Positions 35,116-48,225 of a DNA stretch of 64,000 bases are shown here, piece by piece. The stretch is from Artocarpus heterophyllus (lineage: Eukaryota; Streptophyta; Magnoliopsida; Rosales; Moraceae), in contig CM046350.1 in NCBI GenBank assembly GCA_025403435.1, positions 20,530,324 to 20,594,323 of the forward strand, given 5' to 3'. The notes beneath the pieces are model-generated. The model saw only the letters and a program-made list of their open reading frames with translations, searched no databases and was not told where the DNA came from. Within the stretch, counting starts at the first letter, position 1; each line of letters begins with the position of its first letter. The position numbers and the translations under genes are program-made.

Positions 35116-37134
35116 CTGCATATATAATAGGAAAAAAAGCGAACATTTTGTGGGTTACTTGTGCACAATTCTAATTAAGAGAATGTGGTAACCACAATTT
35201 TACCAATTAATTTCAACTGAAGTGTATTTTGGACCGAACGGTTTGTGCGGTAGACAAGTTTGACACCAAAAGTAGTTTATTTTGTGAACATTTTAGTATT
35301 TCTACACTCTTGAAAATGCATGGCATATAATTTAACCATAAGAACTTTTCTTGAATGTTTGTTCTTACATATCATTTTTTTATCTTTAAACAGTCCTATT
35401 TAATCTTACGGTTATAATTTTACTCTAATAAAACAATAAGCCCGCTCTAAAAAATGGAGCATATGTTAAACCGATACCTACATATTTTTAAGTAACAAGA
35501 GGTTTTAAAGATTTTTCTTTCGCTTTAGATCCTTTGTCAAAGATGGTGTGAAAATTTTAACGTGCTAAATTAGATTAAACGGCTTTATCACATTGACAAA
35601 ATTATTGTTACAACCAAAGCAATATATATATATATATATACTGTTACAACCAAAGCACCATCTGGTTACTTTAGTGGGATTCGTGAGTAAACAACGGAAA
35701 GTCCAAAATTGAGTGGGCAGAGGTGGAAAATAAACAAGAGGACAAGCAACCGGTCGTATCACATCTCGTTTTTTTCCATACAACTCTCGACCTATTTTCT
35801 TTTATTTTATACTTTTCGGATTGAGAGCAAGTTGATCCAACATAGGAAACATATACTGATCTCTTCAGAAGACAAGCTCACGCCGCGGATCCCCTTGAAA
35901 GATCAAAAAGCGTAAAAAACGTGGGACCCATTCAAAGAAAAATGCTTGTGCCTTGGTCCCCGTGTTGGAATATCAAGAAAGTGCAAAACAGGGTGAAATT
36001 ATGTCGTAAAGGAATGTAAAAGATTATTAGATTTGATTTTCTTTTTGACGCAATTTTGATATTAGTTAAAAGCATACATAATCATATAATACTTAAAAAA
36101 AAAAAAAAAAAAAACCTTATCTATCTAATGAAAAATTTTATAATCAATCACACGGTTTTAAGTTGTTAATTTAACGATGGACATTATATTCCAGTACACG
36201 TCATTATAGATTTTTTTTTGGGGACTTATCATCTTTTTTAATTAATCTTTAACTATAAACTCCCCTTAAAAAAAAAAAAAAACTTTTAACTACAAACTAT
36301 CCAGGTTTAATTACCCATCTATTTATTTTGAGTAATGTTAGACTAATAAATGTATTTTTTTCCTTTTAAAAAATACATTTTATAATCTCAATTGAAAAAA
36401 ATAACAATTCACTTAAAATTAATCTAATATTCATATTTAGTGGGACGTTACGAAATAAACCATGTAAAAATTATTCTCTAATCTATATCACAAAATTAAA
36501 ATCTTGTTATTAGGAGGGAAAAAAAAAAAGGAAAAGAAAGAGAGCTTGAAAACTTTTTTTTACCTTTGGGTCGATCAGGAGAAAAGAGCTTCTTGATGGC
36601 AATGTCGTCAATGATGGGCCCACAGGTGGGGTCATCCTCCATGCCAGGATTCCTGAAGACCAGTGTCACCTTGTCCGACTCGGCCTCGAAAGGCACGGCG
36701 TATGGGTCCCACCCTTGCACGTTGTACAGCGTCTGCAGGTCGATCGCCAGCGACGCGGCCCCCACCGACACGTTCAGCGACTCCAGCTGCGCGCACGTGC
36801 GGGCCGCGCTGAACGTCACGGAGTATATAGACCCTTTCTCTACCGTCAGATCCTGGCTGATCTCGGCGTCGTTCCCCAGCCTCACCCCGTGCCTACCCTG
36901 CGGTACGATGAGGATCATCCCGCCCTGTTTCTCCCCCGACTTGACGAGCTCTACGGTGCCGTGTAGTTTCCACTGTGGAATCGTCGTGGGCTCATCTGTT
37001 ACTGGCCCGTCGCTTGGGAACCCGCCCAATGGGATTGTCTCAAAGTCTCCGTTTGGTATTGGGCCTGTAACAGGGCCCATGCATAATCAGTCCTTGGACT
37101 CTATAATAAATGCGAATAATAGGGACAGGGAAAA

Positions 37135-37165
<31 letters not shown>

Positions 37166-40100
37166 CACACCCCAGCTATTATTGTTATCTTTTTTTAAAA
37201 AAAATGTTTTGGGAATTAACATGCATTAAATTTCTTTTCTATTAAATTGCCTATCGATACAGCCAAATAAAACCACCGTGCGAAGCACGTGTGATGAGGT
37301 AATGACATAATTTGATAAATTAAAACAAAAGGTATAGCAAAGTACAGCGGCGCACAGATTTTCCACTCATTTAGGCATTTATTGCATTCACAAATGATTT
37401 TTTGTTTTTGTCAGTATTACTTTGTTGCCCACGGCTGCATGAGTAAGATGTTCAATATCAGTATATTACACGAGAGTTGTATTATCATTATCATTAGTAT
37501 TAGAATCCAAGCTCATTAGAATTTTTATCGGTGATAAGCATTAATACATCAATAAAAGCAACTTTAATTTGCAAATAACCAAATCTATAGAGGCATTTGG
37601 TATGCAGTAATCCGTAAGAATCATATTTTTAAGAAAATGATTATAAGAAATATGATTCCTACGAACCAATATTATCACGTTTGATTGCACATAGAAATTT
37701 TCTATTAGATTTTTAAGAATAATATATTACCGTGTTTGGTTGTACATAAGAATATTGTATAATTGACAAATAATTTATAGTATTAACATTAAATATATCA
37801 ATATAATATATTAGCACTAATATTAAATAATAATTATATAAACATAAATAATAAAATAATATCATATATAATTTAACATTAATATTACAATGAATATTAA
37901 TGTTATTATTATCATTATTATTAAATAATTATTATGTTATATTAATATAATACTTTCTTTTTATTATATAAAAATATTAATTTATAATAATCATAGAATT
38001 ATTATTTAACAATACATTAATATTAAAATGTTGTATATAATATATAATATATTGATATGAATATAAATAATAATAAAAATATAATTCTTAATAATATATT
38101 AGTATTTATATTAATATTAACATTAAATAAAAATATTGCTATAAAAAATAATAAATATATTTAGTTATATTTTATATTTATAATTATTATAATAGTATTT
38201 ATATAATTTTATATTGATATTACTATGAATATTAATATTATACTATTCATATTGATGTTATATTATTGTGTTTTTATTATTAATGTTATTATTATTCTTA
38301 TTATTAAATTATAATTTTATATTGATATAATATTTATATCTATATCATACATTAATATTAATTTCTAATAATAGTATAAAATTATTTTATTTTATTATTA
38401 TAGTATTAATATATATTATATTCTAATATTAATTAATAATATATATTATATTTAGATATTGTATATGTAATATATTATATATTTTTATTATTATTGTTAA
38501 TGTTATTATTATCATTATTATCAAATTATTATTTTATATTGATATAATTTTTATATTTATATTGTATAGAAATATTAATTTATAATAATAATATTATTAT
38601 TATTATCTTATTATTTAATAATAATATAATTATCATCATCATCATAGAAAAAAAAAATAAGTTTTTTATAGTTTTGAGATTCTCAGGAATATGAATACCA
38701 CTTTGTTGGAGGGGATTCAGATATTCTAAAATGAAGTAATCTGAATCCCATAAAAATGAGTTTCTCAAGAATCTAAAACTCATATTACTACATACTACAT
38801 ACTAAGCATACGAATCTGTAAAATTCTCATTCCCACTTTAAAATTACTGCATATCAAACACTTCAATAACGTTATACACACAGATATATATGTGTGTGTG
38901 TATATATATATGTATATATACCGCAAGAAAATGTTTCACTCTCACCAACTTGTGTGGATAAACCTTATCCATGCATTCCCCTCAAAATACTAGAAATAAC
39001 CAACGTCACACAAAAAATGAAATTAGAAAAACAAAGGCCCCATTTGTTTTTATTTTTAAAATCTTTAAAAATATTTTTGTATATTTTTTAAAATAAAAAT
39101 TTTAAAAACATACTCAATATAATTTTTAAAAAATTTTAATTTTTAAAATAAAAACTTTTTTATTTATTTTAAAAATAATATCAAACGCCCCCACAATACA
39201 ATACAGCTTCGAAAAATCTCAGGCCAGAGAAAAAGTAGGAGACAAATGAAGAAAGAGACTGACAGGGCTCATAACAAGAGCTCATGTGGCTGATCTTATT
39301 GTAGTATTCTTCATTCCTAAAGGACAAAACAATACATGTTGATCCTGACTTATTCTGAAAGGCACACGGCACTCCGTGTGGGACCTTATCTACCAGCTGG
39401 CCTACATATTTTTATTTTTTTATTTTTAATTTTTTACTTTTATGATTTTGGTCTTCCCCACTTTGACAATTAGAGAAAGGTGGAACAGTGAGTGCTTTAC
39501 GGATACTGGCCAGCTGGAAATGGGGATAATAACCAACAAAAGGACAATAATATAATATTTTTGGGGATAGTGCCCTTTGAGGAAAGGGCATTGGCCTTTC
39601 GTCAAATTAGATAAAATATAAAGTCACTATTGATGTGGCGGGAAATTTGTTCCACTAATAACATCATCTTTACCTAAATCTTAGAATATGGCGAAACAGT
39701 ACTTTTGCTAGGGGCCCAATATCCCAACTACCCAAAAAAAAAAAAAAAACGAACAGCTATAACCGATTAGAAGGGGAAAAAAACAATTTTTTTTTTTTTA
39801 CTTTATCTGATCCGGTTGTTCTAGGAGCTATTTTTGGACCAAATATTTGATTTTGTTTGATGAAATTGAAAACACATATTGCATTTAAAAAAAATGAAAA
39901 ACACATGTAACACCACAATGCCCCAGAAACCAAAAAAAGCTAGAATAAAAATTTACTTCTATGAGTGAAAAAAACATATTAGCTGAGTGTTTCGTAGGTG
40001 GTTAAAACGGTTAGTTAAAACTGTTTTTACTATATCATGTGAGACTATATATTGTAGCGATTTTTTTATTATTACTGTAACACATAAGAATTTTAAACTA

Positions 40101-41841
40101 TTTATAACTAAAAAAATAGTCTGGATCACTTTCTACTAAACACCTTACAAGCTAATACATATGAATGGTCATGCAAAAAGAGAAGGGTATATATGGTTCA
40201 CTAGAGGCTCAACATCGGCACAGTTTAGTCGCAGCTACTTCATGAACATGATTACAAGTAAGGGACTATCCAGAGAGAGAGAAAAATTGACATAATACTT
40301 GCAATTTCCTAATTATAAAGTAGTTTTAAACAAGTTTATACATAGAGCTAAGTTTAGAATTGCATACCCAATTCATATACAGACTTATGTTGTACCACGT
40401 ACTAAATAATGAAAAAAAAAATCTCGTTAATAATAATAAAAAAAAAAACAGTTTATCCTAGTCAGTGAGAATTTAAAAAAAAATGACGAAAAAACTATAT
40501 AGTAGGTTTTTCTATAATTTTTATGACATTTGATACAATTACAGCCTCGCTGTTTTGTACGCTCATAGTGGGAGTTTAAGCAAACGCACCGTGTGAATAG
40601 ACTTATAATAAATGACGGAAACGAGTTCTCATAGACCCTTCGGCGCTTTGGGGGCACTCTTGGATTGCAAGAAATGAGTACTCACTATTTTTTTCTTTGG
40701 AAAGAAATTAGTATTGAATATATTAATAGATAATTTAAAAAATAATTAAAATTAAAATTTTATTTAAAATTTATAACATTATATTATAATATTTTTATTA
40801 CAATATATAAAAACTTTACAACTGTCCTTCCCCAAACGATAAGATCCGTTGAAAAAATATGTACGATATTTGAAAAATGTGATAGGAGACTCCATGAGAA
40901 CCATTTTTATTGTAACATGTGAGATTTTATATTATAGTATATTTTTTTATTGTTATTGTAACATATAAAAATTTTACACTATTTATAACTAAAATTATAG
41001 TAGAAACTGAATGGTTCCACCACTATCAAACGGCCATAAAAAGTTCAGTTGACAACCACAATTTTTTACAAAAGGTCCAAAAAAATAAAAAAGAAAAAAA
41101 TCTCCAACTTGGTTTAAGTATGCACTAGAGAATAAATAAGATTACCATGAACGATATGATAGCAGTGGGCCTTATAGCTTTGAAGGCTTGGAGAAGTCAT
41201 GACGCTATCGACCAATACTCACTAAGAGAGAATTTGATACCAAATTACTTATTATTCTGGGAATTTTAAGACTTTAAAGGCTCAAAGATTCCAATTTTTC
41301 TCTGGCATATCAATTAGGACATGGAAGGACACATTTGAAAAGGAAAAAAAAAAAAGGAGAGAGAAAATACAAAATATAAGCTTTTTAAGACACATTGAAT
41401 GGTTTCTGTTTCTTGGATTGCCAAATGCAATGCGAAGAAGTTAGTTTTTAATTGCGAAATCCTCTCTGAAAATGCCATTCTTTTATCCCATTAGCATTTG
41501 CACAAAAAAACATAATACCAACAAAGATGACAAGACATGACATGAAAAAAATAAAAAAAAGATTTAGAAGTTGCAATATATTTGTTCATCAGATCTCAAA
41601 CGTTCACCCAAAAAAAAAGCCCACAAAAAAAAGAGAAGCAATTTTGCAGTGAGAAACTAGTAAAGCATTTCTAGCAAAGTTGCCAAACACAAAACAAGAA
41701 AATTGCAAAGAACATAACAAAGATGGAGGGAAGTAAAGAGAGCTTACCGTCTTCTAATAATGCCAGAATATTAGTGGCCAAATGAGCAAAAATAAGCATA
41801 AAAAGCGAGAACCCTTTGGTCTTTGTTGAGCTCCTAACCAT
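34523..41841 (-). CDS. DUF642 cell-wall protein, three exons, apparently intact
   Basis: A seed-plant DUF642 protein of 395 residues, the usual family length. The coding sequence joins 41841-41748, 37064-36564 and 35115-34523 on the minus strand. Both introns start GT and end AG, are phase 1, and leave the frame open to TAA at 34523. Residues 1-31 form an N-terminal secretion signal (hydrophobic FSLFMLIFAHLATNIL). Two galactose-binding-like halves follow, roughly residues 35-190 and 203-375. Each has paired cysteines (TCAQ/TCGP and DKCKQ/LCGP) and the family motifs IPNGDFE, RLGNDAEI, PGMEDDP, VLNGDFEEGPW, YIDSYH and CGPVIDD. Residues 381-395 are hydrophobic, suggesting a GPI-anchor signal. 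Known family members are apoplastic and bind wall polysaccharides or pectin methylesterases; the exact role here is unknown. Confidence 0.93.
35116..36563 (-). other. DUF642 intron 2
   Basis: 1448 bp, AT-rich, GT...AG. It contains a (TA)n run (35622-35640) bracketed by two copies of TGTTACAACCAAAGCA, and poly(A) tracts near 36095 and 36270. No inserted gene was seen. Confidence 0.85.
36564..37064 (-). CDS. DUF642 exon 2: first galactose-binding-like domain
   Basis: 501 nt. The acceptor TTACAG|GCCC restores LEDGPIPNGDFE across the junction and the donor is AAAG|GTAAAA. It encodes the whole first domain (PQWKLHGTVELV, HGVRLGND, TFSAARTCAQ, GWDPYAVPFEA, DDPTCGPIIDD). It is markedly more GC-rich than its introns. 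Confidence 0.93.
37592..38862. mobile_element. Non-autonomous TIR element with an AT-only core
   Basis: The left end GGCATTTGGTATGCAGTAAT is matched at the right by the complement AGTGTTTGATATGCAGTAAT, about 17 of 20 bases. Between them, 37730-38660 is almost entirely A and T in TAATAT/ATTATT-like permutations. GC-containing subterminal segments (AGAATCATATT and GATTCTCAGGAATATG) lie inside each end. No target duplication is clear, so the superfamily is not assigned. Confidence 0.6.
39036..39192. mobile_element. MITE in intron 1
   Basis: The ends GGCCCCATTTGTTTTT and ATCAAACGCCCCCA are inverted (GGCCCCATTTG against TGGGGGCGTTTG). The 157-bp interior is made of A/T runs. Related to 32483-32638. 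Confidence 0.5.
39987..40143. mobile_element. MITE in intron 1, GTGTTTNGTAG ends
   Basis: The left end GTGTTTCGTAG and the complement of the right end, GTGTTTAGTAGA, form a terminal inverted repeat. The core ATCATGTGAGACTATATATTG and CTGTAACACATAAGAATTT is shared with about 40895-41036 and 32852-33012. Confidence 0.55.
40895..41036. mobile_element. MITE-related copy in intron 1
   Basis: The core TGTAACATGTGAGATTTTAT...ATTGTAACATATAAAAATTT...ACTATTTATAACTAAAA is a clear relative of 39987-40143. The left end is not resolved; the right end reads ATCAAACGGCC. Confidence 0.4.
41748..41841 (-). CDS. DUF642 exon 1: signal peptide
   Basis: 94 nt encoding 31 residues plus one base. The start at 41841 (MVRSSTKTKG) is chosen because it begins a normal signal peptide. 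An in-frame ATG at 41958 would add 39 residues, including an Arg-Glu run read from a GA microsatellite, and is more likely leader sequence. The donor is GACG|GTAAGC. Confidence 0.85.
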
Positions 41842-42540
41842 CTTTGTAGCTCTCTCTCTCTCTCTCTCTCTAGTATTCAGAGAGTTGCTTGGGAGGAATA
41901 GAGAGTTTATTGTGGACAGAGGAAAGAGGGCAGTGAGCAAGAGTGTCTTTTTATCCAAAAGATTCCACTTCGGTCGTCTTTACTCAATTAACTTGTAAGT
42001 CGCAATTATTATATTCTAATCAAAGTTACTTTAATAAGATTAATTTGACAAATAAAGTGCGCGCCTTCTGAGAGACAGAGAGAGAAAAGCTCTTGCTTGC
42101 CTCTGTTCCCACTTCCACTGGTAAAGGCGTTTCCATTAGTACAGCCATCTTTCTTTTTTTAAGTGTCTTTTTCTCTTTTCCCCTTTTATTTTTTTTTTTT
42201 TTTCTCTTTTTACGATTTTATTTCAGTTCCGTTTTTTAAGGACCGTGGTCGGGAGGCGGGACCGACTCACCGCCGTCTCATGATGTTCTGACCGCTTGGT
42301 AGATTATAATTTTACCTCCTTGGTGTATAATTGCATTGCAGCAAATTAAGGGCACAATGTTGAATAGATTTTTCTTTTGGTTAGTAAAACATTCAACAAT
42401 ATTTAATAGAGATTTGTTTTTGTTAAATGCACTATAAGAACAAAAAATATATATTGTATTTTTCTAAGGTCAAATAATAGTATGCCACATGTTTCATATG
42501 TGTATAAAAAACATTCTTAACCTTTTTTTTTGTGTGTAAC
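41842..42540 (-). promoter_or_regulatory. Upstream region and leader of the DUF642 gene
   Basis: On the minus strand a (GA)n tract (41852-41873) lies just before the ATG, as in many plant leaders. An ATATAATAA sequence (plus-strand 42007-42015) could be a TATA box but is not proven. The region ends at the edge of element D, about 0.7 kb from the start codon. Confidence 0.3.
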
Positions 42541-44742
42541 TGTCACGCCTCGCAGTACGGGAGGTGACGTGGCGGTTTAATTAAGTTAATTAAGCAAAAA
42601 TTTAGTTAAAACATGAGTTTAAGTATTTAAATTAATTATAAAAATGTAAAAATTTTAAAACCTTTTTAAAACAAACATTTATAATAATTAAGCAAATAAG
42701 AATATCAAAGTAAACAATAAAAAAGTAATAAAGAAATAAAAAGAAACGAGAATAGGTCTCACTAATCTACATCTTGTGCACACACATAGTATTGACAATA
42801 TCATGTTACAACCACAGTCCAAGTAAAGAGAGAGAGTTAGAATATTACATGCCTTGATTTTATAATTTAAATAACCTACTAGGTTCTTCTACTGCTCCTA
42901 TGTCCTGTTCGTGGACTCTTCTCTGATCCTAAGCTAAAATCCGCCTAGAAGAGGAAAAGATTTTAAAACAAGTAAAATGTGAACGAAAGACTCAGTATGA
43001 CTACATTTCAAAACATTCAATTCTAAAAAGGAAAATTTTCTTATTCAAGAAATTATTAAGAATACAGACTTGTATAAAGGAATAAATAAAATTCAGCAAA
43101 ATTAAGCTTACCAAAACCAATTGTTGGTCGACCAGAAAGAATATCATTTTCTTTTTCCTAGACAAACTATATATATAATACCACCGTAGTGGTACAGCTG
43201 AGTTTCAAGACCTGCCTCCAAGGTCGTACGCTATACGACCCGATCTCTGATATGGCATCACGTCCATATATATATATTTTCTATAATCATTAAAAATCTC
43301 TTTTACCAAGTATTTTCATTTACATTTATTATAAGGTTTATTATGAAAATCACCTCAATCTATTGTTTATGAAAACAGTCAATAAAATCCTTTTTAATCA
43401 CCCTTTGAAAACATTTGATAAAAAGTCCTTTGAGGCCATAATCTTTTGAAAACTAGGTTACCAAAGAATAGGGTAGAATTCGTACTTCAATACTCGTGCT
43501 AGTGTCCCGCACCGTAATCTCGGTCCGCCATACGTTAGCTCCGCGGAACCTCGAGCACCTTAAATATAAACTAAGTCTATCAGTATCTAGCTTAAGATAT
43601 CTTATGTTGCTAAACTATTCCATGGTGTCCTAGTATGCCATTTGTATTTATAAAATCATATTGTAATGTTAAAGTCTCAATCAGGTTTCAAAACAGCAAA
43701 AACGGGTGAAAAATAACAAAATCTCAACATGTCTGGTCGGCCTGCCGGTCCCATAGTTTGGCCAGCTGAATTGTATAGTTTGGCCTACCAGAAAACCAAG
43801 TCCGGTCGGCTAAACTTTTCCAGGTTTAGCCTACCGGACGTATGAATCCAGCCTACCGAACCCTTGAATCCGGCCTACCGAATTGAAAAATTCAAAAATT
43901 TTCCAAGCACAGGTTCTCACCCTCCCGAGCCCAAATCACAAATTTGAACCTGTTTTCTCAAATCTCAAGCATAAATAATGATCATAGTTGATAGAAAAAC
44001 ATAGTCGATTACTTTTTAATGCATTAAAACAAGATTTGCTCAAAGATTTTAAATAAATCCAAAAATAAGGAAAATAGAGAAAAATAAAAAATCTTGATTT
44101 AAATCTGGTTTTGATCAAACGAAGCTTAGATTCTAGTTATTCTAAGTTTCTCTAACTTAGGTCAAGGGTTTTCTAAGCTCAAATAACCTTAAATTTCAAA
44201 ATACAAGAAAAATTGAAAAATTGCATAAGTCTTGAAATTCAAAAACTAACCTTGAATTCGAGCTTCAAATCATGTTTTTGATCATCCAATCGAGTTCCCG
44301 AGCTTTCAATCTATTAAGTACCAAAGCTTGGGAGTGATTTTGAACCAAAAAATTTTGGAAAGAAATTGAGAGAGAAAGAGAGACAGAGAGAAGAGAGAGA
44401 TGAGCGAGAAAGAGTGAGAGTGAGAGAGAGCTGAGAGTGAGGGAGAGTGGAAGAGAGGGAGAAATAAATAGAGAAAGGGAGAGGCAGTTTGCTGCAGGAA
44501 AACAGTGTGCAGCACACCGATTTCAAATGGACATGTTTCGTATTTGACAAATTGTTTTGTTTCAAGATTCAAAATAACAATTAAAAATTATTAGAAGTAA
44601 TTAAAAATCATTAAAATAATCAAAAAATAACATTAATTTAAAATTTTCATAAAATGATCAAATTAAGTTAAAAACATTATTATGGCACACTAATCCACCA
44701 TTTTACACTATAATATCACTTAATTAATTTAGGGGTATTACA
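42541..44742 (-). repeat. 3' LTR of element D (complete)
   Basis: 2202 bp. On the plus strand it starts TGTCACGCCTC and ends GGGGTATTACA. It has a GA/CT-rich tract (44360-44465), an array of TCGGCCTGCCGA-like motifs (43735-43885) and an intron-like segment (44250-42945). Confidence 0.9.
42945..44250 (-). other. Putative leader intron inside the D LTR
   Basis: On the minus strand: donor TTCAAG|GTTAGTTT at 44250, acceptor CTTCTAG|GCGG ending at 42945, and a TGAGT-CTTTC-GTTCA hairpin at 42994-42980. The other D LTR has TGAGC-CTTTC-GCTTA at the same place (60010-59996). Confidence 0.4.
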
Positions 44743-44765
44743 ACTCTCTACCCCAAAAAGAAATT
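44743..44765 (-). other. Polypurine tract region of D
   Basis: Minus strand: TTTTTGGGGTAGAGAGT directly before TGTAATACC of the LTR. Confidence 0.65.
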
Positions 44766-44779
44766 TCGCCCTCGAAATT

Positions 44780-46110
44780 TTCAACTTGTTTAGAAACAAA
44801 TCAAATGTGGATACAACTCCCGCATACTCGATTCAAATTCCCAAGTGGCTTCATCAACCCCGTGATGCTGCCACACGACATTTACTAATGGTATTTCACG
44901 ACGACACAAGCTGATCATTTTTCGATCAATAATCTGGGTTGGCACTTCCTCATATGTCGTGTCTTCCTAAATCCGCACATCGTGAAATGAAACTACTTTG
45001 TTCAGCTTAGGCGGGCACTTTCGAAGCATAGACACATGGAATACATCATGAACGTGAGAAAGCTCTGGAGGAAGATCAAGCCGATAAGCGACCACACCGA
45101 CACGCTGGGTAATTTCAAACGGTCCAACATACCTTGGTGCAAGCTTACCACTTACTCTGAATCACGTGATACCTTTTCGAGTTAATACCTTCAAGAGAAC
45201 AAAATCTCCTACCTCGAATTACAAGGGTTGACTTCTTCTATCTGCATAACTTTTCTACCGACTCTAAGCTATCTTCAGTCGATCTCGGATTATGGTGACC
45301 TTCTTATTACTGTCACAGATCTCATCTGGCCCGAGAATAACCCTATATTCCGGTTCAACCTAACACATCAATGACCGACACGGTCATCCATACAATGCTT
45401 CGAGCGGTGCCATGCCAATGCTCGATTGATAGCTATTGTTGTACGCAAATTTTGCCAAATGCAAATATTTCTTCTAGCTCCCGCCAAAGTCCAATGCACA
45501 AGCATGCAACATGTCCTCAAGAATCTGAATAACCCGCTCAGATTGCCCATCGGTCTGAGGATAACATGCAGTGCTGAAATTCAAATCCGTACCCAAAGCT
45601 TTCTGAAAGCTGCTCCAATACTTGGCGTTGAATTTGGTGTCTCTATCTGATGTAATAGACAAAGGAACTCCATGCAATTTTACTATATTCTACAGGTACA
45701 ATTCCTTGAGAATCTTTCTCACACATGTCAACCTAGAGGGAATGAAATGCACCGATTTTGTTAACCTGTTAACCACGACCCAAATTGCATCGTGCCTTTG
45801 CTACGTCCTCGGCAAATCGGTGAGGAAATCCATCGTGATGTGTTCCTATTTTCACCCTCGAATAGGAAGTGGTTGAAGCTGACCGGTTGGCTTCTGATGT
45901 TCGGCCTTCACCTGAAGACAAGTCGCACACTTGGCCACGTACTCTCGAACATCTTTCTTCATACCTCTCCACCAATATTGCCTCTTCAGGACACGATACA
46001 TCTTTGTGCTTCCCGGATGAATGGCAAACTGAGATCTATAGGCTTTATCCATTATGGCTTTCGTCACTTCCACGATTGCTGGAATCGCTAGATGCTCCCT
46101 GAAGGACAAC
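44780..46110 (-). pseudogene. Integrase and chromodomain-like end of D (broken)
   Basis: On the minus strand the zinc domain (FAIHPGSTKMYRVL ... KCATCLQVKAEHQKP) lies at about 46040-45880. The core is broken by frameshifts around 45850-45680; its second aspartate lies in SITSDRDTKF near 45660, followed by YPQTDGQSERV near 45565. The C-terminus ends in a chromodomain-like segment at about 44960-44800 (IIDRKMISLCRREI, VNVVWQHHGVDEATWE). Multiple stops and frameshifts occur. Confidence 0.85.
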
Positions 46111-46149
46111 GACCCATCCGTATGAATCCTTCATTCTTTAAATTACTCT

Positions 46150-48225
46150 CCGTTTTAAATTTGCGTCCAAAGTCCCTGCAGATACTGGTCTCGCCACTGA
46201 TTCTGTTTCACCATCTGGATGAGTGCTTGGGTCGTCTCCAAATAATACACCAAAACCTGATCGTAGTCTTTGCAGTACTGCAGTCTGTACTCACTCACCG
46301 TTGCATCCTTTTTCCAATCTTCTAGAGCCAAGCAAGCGAGAATCCTTGAAGACTTCATGCTGAGCATATCAGCGACCACGTTAGCTTTCCCAGGATGGTA
46401 CTACAATGCAAAATCATAATCCTCTATGTATTCCATTTACCTTCGTTGCCTCAAGTTTAGATCTCTCTGGGTCAACAAATACCTCAAACTCTAATAGTCG
46501 GAGAAAACCTAGAACATCGCCCCGTACAGATAACATCTCCAAATCTTCAGTGTATGAATCACTGCTGCAAGTTCCAAGTCGTGAGTAGGATAGTTTCTCT
46601 AGTGAGGCCGCAGTTGTCTCGATCCATACGCCACCATGTGTCCATGTTGCATCAACACGCATTCAAGTCTGCATCCCGCAGCATCTGTGTATACCTCATA
46701 TGGCTCATCACTGTTGGGGATAATCAATACTGGAGCTGAGGTCAACCGATTCTTCAATTCTTGAAAAGCGAGCTCACATTCTTCATCCCATTCGAACCTG
46801 ACATTCTTCCTAATCAATCTTGTTAGTGGCGCTGCTATCTTCGAGAAGTCCTTTACAAACTTCCTGTAATATCCTACGAGTCCCAAGACGCTGTGAATCT
46901 CTGCTACATTCCTCAGTTGTTCCCATTTCATTATGGCTTCTATCTTGGATGGATCCACTGAGATACCATGCTTGGAGATGACATGACCTAGAAACTTAAC
47001 TTTCGTCAACTAGAACTCGTACTTTTCTTTTTTGGCGTACAGTTGGTGTTCCTATAGAGTCTAAAGCACAATCCTAAGATGTTGTTCATGCTCCTCCCAA
47101 GTCTTAGAGTATACTAGGATATGGTTGATGAACATAATCACAAACTGATCCAGATAAGCCTGAATATCCTGTTTATTAAGTCCATGAAGGCTGCTAGAGC
47201 ATTTGTCAACCCAAACGGCATCACCAGAAACTCAAAGTGTCCGTATCGGGTGCTGAAAGCTGATTTGGGAATGTCCTCTTCCTTAATCCTAAGTTGATGA
47301 TATCCCAACCGCAAATCTATCTTTGAGAAATACCGCAAACCTCCCAACTGGTTAAACAATTCATCGATCCTAGGCAGAGGATACTTGTTCTTCACAATGA
47401 CTTGATTCAGTTATCGATAATTTATGCACAACATGAGAGTCCCATCATGTTTCTTGGTGAACAAAACGGTGCTCCCTACGGTGATGTACTATTCCAGATG
47501 TATCCCTTATCAGTAAGCTCCTGAAGTTGCTTTCTTAATTCCTTCATTTTCTGTCGGCGCCATCCGATAAGGTGCTACAGAAATTGGTGCTGTTCTTGGA
47601 AGCAACTCAATACCAAATTCAATCTTTCGATGCGGTGGTAATCCTAGCAACTCGTCGGGAAAGACATCTTCAAATTCATCCACCATAGGAATTGCTACAT
47701 TTCTTCTCGAGGTACTAGGCTCTCCTTCTAGGTTCATGAGGAAGGCATAGCAAGCTAGGTTCTTCCGCCCCCAAAGACATGCCTTAACGAGACGCTCACT
47801 CATTAGCCGATCACCTCCACCTTGGTAAGTGATCGTCATCCCTCTATCGGACACTAGGGTCACTTTCCTAAGCTGACAATCTACAACTGCATTATACTTG
47901 GACAGCCAGTCCATCCCTAGGATTACATCACATGAACTCATGGGGATTACAATCAAATCACTCTTCAAAATCTCATCCCCAATCTTTATTTTACAGGCTT
48001 TGCATATACAATTCACACACACCTGCCCCCAGGGTGAAGCTATAACTAGGGGTTCATCAAACTCCTCTATCTCTAATCCCAAGGTATGTACAAAGGAACT
48101 TGAAATAAGAGAATAAGTGGCACCTGTATTGAATAAAACATGAGCTAGTGACTGAGAAACTAGAATCATACCGTCAACAATCGCATTACTAGTTTGGCCA
48201 TCCAAACTTCCCGTCGCCATCGAAT
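46150..48225 (-). pseudogene. Protease, RT and RNase H of D (catalytic residues lost)
   Basis: The protease active site reads NTGA (48130-48119, minus), with Asn for the catalytic Asp. It is followed by ILGMDWLSKYN near 47900. RT has [13 protein letters not shown] near 47370 and [14 protein letters not shown] near 47200. The catalytic box reads FINH at 47132-47121 instead of FIDD. RNase H (VYTDAAG near 46695) follows, with stops near 46610 and elsewhere. Frameshifts near 47510 and 47020 also break it. Both the protease and polymerase would be inactive. Confidence 0.88.

Larger units (their letters stand above)
37065..41747 (-). other. DUF642 intron 1 (4.7 kb, repeat-loaded)
   Basis: GT...AG intron between the signal peptide and the first domain. 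It holds an AT microsatellite (37142-37165), a 1.27-kb inverted-repeat element (37592-38862), a MITE (39036-39192) and two related MITE copies (39987-40143, about 40895-41036). No coding sequence was recognised. Confidence 0.82.

Noticed and set aside
37142..37165. (AT)n runs as TATA promoter elements
   Set aside because: Simple microsatellites inside an intron, common in this AT-rich DNA.
36566..37198. 210-codon open frame on the plus strand
   Set aside because: Antisense to DUF642 exon 2 and running into an AT microsatellite; no domain.
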